Positions 44,460 through 47,507 of a stretch of 47,507 nucleotides of DNA are shown one piece after another. Origin of the DNA: Clostridia bacterium (GTDB taxonomy: Bacteria; Bacillota; TC1; UBA5767); NCBI GenBank assembly GCA_030625965.1, contig DAOUPV010000010.1, positions 1 to 47,507 of the forward strand. The letters run 5' to 3'. The position numbers were made by a program, and so were the translations under genes. The notes below the pieces were generated by a model, which did not search any database, had not been told where the DNA came from, and saw only the letters and a list, made by a program, of their open reading frames with translations. Positions within the stretch are counted from its first letter, which is position 1, and each line of letters opens with the position of its first letter.

Positions 44460-45191
44460 ATGGATGAATTGATTTATGGCAGAAACCCGGTGCTTGAAGC
44501 ACTGGCAAGTGGAGCCAATTTGCAACGGATCTATGTGTTAAAAGACAACCCGAAGAACAAGGATATCTTGGCGGAAGCTAAGAAAAATGGCTTACCAGTG
44601 GACTACCATGACCGGCAGTCCCTGACCAGGCTCTGCGGAACGGAGAACCACCAGGGTGTGGCAGCCCAGATGGCACCTCTAGCCTATGTTGAATGGGAGG
44701 ACATCCTGTCTGTGGCCGCTGAAAAAGGAGAAGTACCTTTGGTGCTGATCTGCGACCACCTGGAGGATCCCCACAACCTGGGGGCCGTTATCCGCTCGGC
44801 TGTGTGTTTCGGGGTGCATGGTATCATTCTACCCAAGAAGCGTAGCGTGAGTGTCACCTCAGCGGTCCTGAAGGCCTCTGCCGGGGCGGCCATGCATATT
44901 AAGATAGCTCGGGTATCCAATCTGGCCCAGACCATGGATCGTCTGAAGGAAGAAGGTTTTTGGATTGCCGGTACGGATGCTGACGGGGAATCGCTGGTAG
45001 ACAATAAAGCGCTAAAGGGACCCTTGGCCATCGTGGTGGGCAGTGAAGGAAAAGGCATGAGTGCGCTCACTCGCAAGAAGTGTGACTTTGTGCTCAGGAT
45101 TCCCATGGAAAGTACCATCAACTCCCTGAATGCTTCTGTGGCCACGGGTATCGTACTCTATGAGGCCAGCAAACTGCGAAACCAGGAGTAG
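44460..45191 (+). CDS. rlmB: 23S rRNA (guanosine-2'-O-)-methyltransferase RlmB, TrmH family
   Basis: The 243-residue SPOUT methyltransferase starts with an RNA-binding domain (LIYGRNPVLEALASGANLQRIYV). The knotted catalytic domain follows, with DHLEDPHNLGAVIRSAVCFGVHGIILPKKRSVSVTS (split across residues 98-134), VVGSEGKGMS and IPMESTINSLNASVATGIVLYE. RlmB methylates G2251 of 23S rRNA. It starts nine bases after thyX. Confidence 0.93.
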   Translation: MDELIYGRNPVLEALASGANLQRIYVLKDNPKNKDILAEAKKNGLPVDYHDRQSLTRLCGTENHQGVAAQMAPLAYVEWEDILSVAAEKGEVPLVLICDHLEDPHNLGAVIRSAVCFGVHGIILPKKRSVSVTSAVLKASAGAAMHIKIARVSNLAQTMDRLKEEGFWIAGTDADGESLVDNKALKGPLAIVVGSEGKGMSALTRKKCDFVLRIPMESTINSLNASVATGIVLYEASKLRNQE

Positions 45192-45193
45192 AT

Positions 45194-45694
45194 ATGAAAC
45201 GACTGATCATCATCGACGGATACAACCTGCTGCATTATGCGGGTGAGAAGCATCTGATCGAGTTTGAGATCCTGGAGGAGGGCAGGGACCACCTAAAGGG
45301 CCTGCTTATGAACTTTGCGGCCTTCCAGAACCAGGACCTCATCCTAGTCTATGATGGCGCCGGGAAAAAGGAAGACATAGAGGAATACAAACATCTGCAG
45401 ATTGTCTATAGCAAGAAGGATGAGACAGCAGATACATACATCGAGAAAGCGACAGCCACTTTCGTACGTCAGGGATACGGTGTCACAGTGGTGACATCGG
45501 ACTACGAGGAGCAGAAGAGCATCTTCGGCTCAGGAGCCATCCGGCTGAGCTCTAGGGAATTCATGGAGGATCTGAGCAGTAGCAAGAAGCGTGAGAAGAA
45601 CTATTTCCGTGACCAGGCGGGCCAACGAAACTATCTTGATTCCGGCATGGATGAAGAGGTCATACAGGTCTTGAAGGAAATGCTGAACCGCTAG
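45194..45694 (+). CDS. NYN-domain ribonuclease, YacP/Rae1 family
   Basis: The 166-residue NYN (PIN-like) nuclease has IIDGYNLLHYAG at the start, LILVYDGAGKKE, the metal-site region YSKKDETADTYIEKAT and VVTSDYEEQKSIFGSGAIRLSSREF. In Bacillus, Rae1 cleaves mRNA within the ribosome A site. It follows rlmB by two bases. Its context (rlmB-yacP-sigH) is the Bacillus and Clostridium order. Confidence 0.92.
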   Translation: MKRLIIIDGYNLLHYAGEKHLIEFEILEEGRDHLKGLLMNFAAFQNQDLILVYDGAGKKEDIEEYKHLQIVYSKKDETADTYIEKATATFVRQGYGVTVVTSDYEEQKSIFGSGAIRLSSREFMEDLSSSKKREKNYFRDQAGQRNYLDSGMDEEVIQVLKEMLNR

Positions 45695-45698
45695 TTTC

Positions 45699-45727
45699 TT
45701 GAAGTATACACCGAGTTGGTTTATAAT
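45699..45727 (+). promoter_or_regulatory. Sigma-70-type promoter of sigH
   Basis: TTGAAG (45699-45704), a 17-bp spacer and TATAAT (45722-45727). The position allows sigH expression apart from the upstream operon. Confidence 0.8.
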
Positions 45728-45762
45728 AGTCCTTACGCAGAAGTTTATACGGAGGAGTCTAC

Positions 45763-46398
45763 ATGAATTCAGACCTGACTATGGATACGGACGAATATAT
45801 TCTGTTGACCGACGAAGAGCTGGTAGTTAAGTCCCAGAACGGTGACTGCTATGCCCAGGAGTTTTTGATCAATCGGTACCGGAATTTTGTCCGGGTGAAA
45901 TCTCGCTCCTATTTTCTCATTGGTGCGGACAAGGAAGACATCATCCAAGAAGGGATGATCGGCCTGTACAAAGCGACCAGGGACTTTAAATATGAGAAGC
46001 TGGCCTCTTTCCGTGCGTTCGCGGAGTTGTGTATTACTCGCCAGATCATCACGGCCATCAAGACGGCCACGCGTCAGAAGCATATCCCGCTTAATTCTTA
46101 TGTATCACTCAATAAACCCATCTATGACGAGGAGTCGGACAGAACGCTTCTGGACGTCATATCCACGACCAAGATTACTGATCCGGAGGATCTCCTGATC
46201 TCTCGTGAGGAGTTCGCCAATATCGAGGAAAAGATGAGCAAGGTGCTCTCGCCTCTCGAGTGGAAAGTCCTTAATTCCTACCTGGAAGGCAAGTCATACC
46301 TGGAGATTGCGGCCGATCTGGATCGCCATGTGAAGTCCATTGACAATGCGCTGCAACGGGTCAAAAGAAAACTGGAAAAAGTCATCGAAAAGAAGTAA
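45763..46398 (+). CDS. sigH: RNA polymerase sigma factor SigH
   Basis: The 211-residue sigma-70-type factor has region 2 (NRYRNFVRVKSRSYFLIGADKEDIIQEGMIGLYKATRDF, split over residues 39-78), LASFRAFAELCITRQIITAIKTA, and a region 4 helix-turn-helix (LEGKSYLEIAADLDRHVKSIDNALQRVKRKL). SigH directs early sporulation or transition-state genes in Firmicutes. GGAGGAG precedes the ATG. It is normally followed by rpmG, secE and nusG; here a tRNA remnant and an AT-rich island follow. Confidence 0.93.
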   Translation: MNSDLTMDTDEYILLTDEELVVKSQNGDCYAQEFLINRYRNFVRVKSRSYFLIGADKEDIIQEGMIGLYKATRDFKYEKLASFRAFAELCITRQIITAIKTATRQKHIPLNSYVSLNKPIYDEESDRTLLDVISTTKITDPEDLLISREEFANIEEKMSKVLSPLEWKVLNSYLEGKSYLEIAADLDRHVKSIDNALQRVKRKLEKVIEKK

Positions 46399-46405
46399 AA
46401 ACATA

Positions 46406-46433
46406 TTGACAAACATCGCGAAATTCGTATTAT
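46406..46433 (+). promoter_or_regulatory. Sigma-70-type promoter before the tRNA-Thr remnant
   Basis: TTGACA at 46406-46411 and TATTAT at 46428-46433 (16-bp spacer) lie 15 bp before the tRNA-like sequence. The arrangement is that of a stable-RNA promoter. Confidence 0.7.
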
Positions 46434-46448
46434 AGTAGATGTAGAATC

Positions 46449-46492
46449 GCCAACATAGCTCAGCATGTAGAGCGTCGCCATGGTAAGGTGAC
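46449..46492 (+). pseudogene. tRNA-Thr (GGT) remnant, 3' part lost
   Basis: GCCAACA (5' acceptor strand), GCTC/GAGC (D stem) and TCGCC ATGGTAA GGTGA (anticodon stem with GGT anticodon) form the 5' two-thirds of a tRNA-Thr. The D-loop lacks the usual GG pair. After about 46492 neither a T-arm nor the TGTTGGC acceptor strand can be formed, and no CCA is found. I read this as a tRNA broken by integration or deletion. Confidence 0.65.
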
Positions 46493-46593
46493 GACTCAGG
46501 CTCAGAAACGTTGATGTTACTAGGTTTTAGAAGCATATCAGCAGATTTTGACACACTTTTTGACACAATTTGTAATAAAATAAGAGAATTTTT

Positions 46594-46642
46594 ATGCGAC
46601 ATTTCTTCCGTGAAGATAATAGGAAGATAGTGTCGCATTTTT
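46594..46642 (+). other. Long hairpin with T-run in the island edge
   Basis: ATGCGACA pairs with TGTCGCAT and, inside, CTTCC with GGAAG, followed by TTTTT. It could terminate transcription entering from the tRNA-Thr promoter. No gene lies between that promoter and this hairpin. Confidence 0.55.
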
Positions 46643-46757
46643 ATTGTGCGATAATGTGGCATATTAATAATCTCAGGCACAAATATTGAAACTACATTTC
46701 TTTTAACCATCCGCAGCCAATCAATAACCATCCAAGTCAATTTTAGTAAGACTCGTG

Positions 46758-46837
46758 CGAATAATTGCCTAGAATCAATTGAAACCACATTTATCCAAGG
46801 ATGGATATTACAATAGATTCTAGGTTGATTATTTGCG
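46758..46837. repeat. Imperfect 80-bp inverted repeat in the island edge
   Basis: CGAATAAT..CCTAGAATC.ATTG on the left is mirrored by CAAT.GATTCTAGG...ATTATTTGCG on the right. TATCCA/TGGATA forms an inner stem near 46793-46808. The whole could fold as one long interrupted hairpin. The rest of 46493-47251 is AT-rich and contains no gene I can support. Confidence 0.55.
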
Positions 46838-47251
46838 ATAAAACATAATGGAATAGGATTGTGAGAAACGTTGAAAAAAGGATGAAGGTGAACCAAACGA
46901 TATTTCTTAGATGGACAATTAGAGACAGAATATTTGCAAAATAATCTATAGTTGGTTATGAACTGTGATGGGTGGGCCCTAGAACCCTTAATTGAGAGTT
47001 ACAATGCTTTTCAATTAGGCGGACATTACACAAATAGTTCACAGATGACAAAAAAAATAAAGAAAGTTTACGAATAGTGAAGGAGTTTCGGGTGAAAGGT
47101 CGTATATATAGAGTTAGGGGGGCTGATATTTTAAATATGATAGGAAAAAGTTAAGTAGAAATTTAATTATGGCATAAGAACTTTTCACAAAAAAACCTAC
47201 AGATATTCAAATATCAAGTTAACAATAAATAAATGAAAGAGGGGGAAAATA

Positions 47252-47507
47252 ATGACTAAAGTTAAAATTTTAGGTATTTGCGGAAGCCATCGTAAGGACG
47301 GTGCAACTGAGTATTGTGTGAAAGAGGCTTTGAAGTCAGCGGAAACAGTTCCTAACGTGGAGACAGAATTCGTATCACTCCGAGGGAAAAAAATAGCACA
47401 TTGTAATCATTGTAATAAATGTATTAAAGATGGAACCTTGTGTGTAATAAAAGATGATTTCCAAGAAATACAAGAAAAATTTCTAGAAGCTGATGGTTAC
47501 ATACTAG
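47252..47507 (+). CDS. Iron-sulfur flavoprotein (Isf-like), third paralogue, N-terminal part
   Basis: The gene runs off the right edge, so 85 residues are visible. It shows the FMN loop GICGSHRKDGATE and the cysteine motif CX2CX2CX6C at Cys51, 54, 57 and 64, then DDFQEIQEKFLEADGYI as in the paralogues at 19465 and 31479. GAGGGGGA precedes the ATG. It is AT-rich, like the 19465 copy, and is the first gene of the island after sigH and the tRNA-Thr remnant. Confidence 0.85.
   Translation, partial: MTKVKILGICGSHRKDGATEYCVKEALKSAETVPNVETEFVSLRGKKIAHCNHCNKCIKDGTLCVIKDDFQEIQEKFLEADGYIL

Noticed and set aside
46294-46896. 200-residue reverse open frame as an integrase
   Set aside because: It runs across the sigH 3' end, the promoter and the tRNA remnant. 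Only a short QIVSKSVSKSADML stretch vaguely recalls integrase C-termini, which is too little.

Overview
The window is a bacterial chromosome segment, most likely from a strictly anaerobic member of the Clostridia (Firmicutes). The evidence is a Firmicute housekeeping block (radA, carD-type regulator, yacL, fused ispDF, gltX, cysS, mrnC, thyX, rlmB, yacP, sigH), DivIC next to initiator tRNA and tilS, energy-coupling-factor (ECF) transporters, a highly expressed formate-tetrahydrofolate ligase, and several oxygen-sensitive enzyme types (tungsten/molybdenum aldehyde oxidoreductase, iron-sulfur flavoproteins). I do not try to name the genus.

Region 1 (1-10.25 kb) is a tight, one-directional gene set. 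It holds the C-terminal end of a methenyltetrahydromethanopterin cyclohydrolase homologue (mch), an FAD-dependent amine oxidoreductase, two small PF04909 amidohydrolases, a COG0402 deaminase, an ECF transporter core (ecfT and two ATPases), an AbgB-like p-aminobenzoyl-glutamate hydrolase, and two tandem copies of a substrate-binding S component. Each S copy has its own leader hairpin and terminator. Mch, AbgB and a possible pterin deaminase beside a vitamin-type transporter suggest uptake and dismantling of a pterin/folate-like compound. This is the best candidate for an undescribed system; the substrate is inferred, not shown.

Region 2 (10.25-16.65 kb) is housekeeping: divIC, tRNA-fMet, tRNA-Met, tilS, ftsH, ndk and fhs, with clear promoters and terminators.

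Region 3 (16.65-24.0 kb) is visibly AT-rich and looks acquired. Transposase debris lies at its left edge. It contains an IclR regulator, a BMP/PnrA-type nucleoside-binding lipoprotein, an iron-sulfur flavoprotein, an aldehyde ferredoxin oxidoreductase and a second COG0402 deaminase. A 13-bp inverted repeat lies before both iclR and the lipoprotein gene and is a candidate operator.

Region 4 (24.0-33.7 kb) begins with a broken tetR gene and a parA fragment. It continues with a LacI regulator, a two-subunit xanthine-dehydrogenase-like molybdoenzyme, two nucleoside-type ABC permeases, a second iron-sulfur flavoprotein and the matching double-domain ATPase. Regions 3 and 4 together read as a purine/nucleoside uptake and catabolism locus, with the binding protein in one part and the membrane and ATPase subunits in the other.

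Region 5 (33.8-46.4 kb) is conserved housekeeping: panT-like S component with coaX, dusB, radA and the block named above, ending at sigH.

Region 6 (46.4-47.5 kb) starts with a strong promoter and the 5' two-thirds of a tRNA-Thr that loses tRNA similarity in the T arm. AT-rich, non-coding, inverted-repeat-rich DNA follows, then the start of a third iron-sulfur flavoprotein gene. It appears to be the edge of a genomic island that separates sigH from the rpmG/secE/nusG genes expected next.
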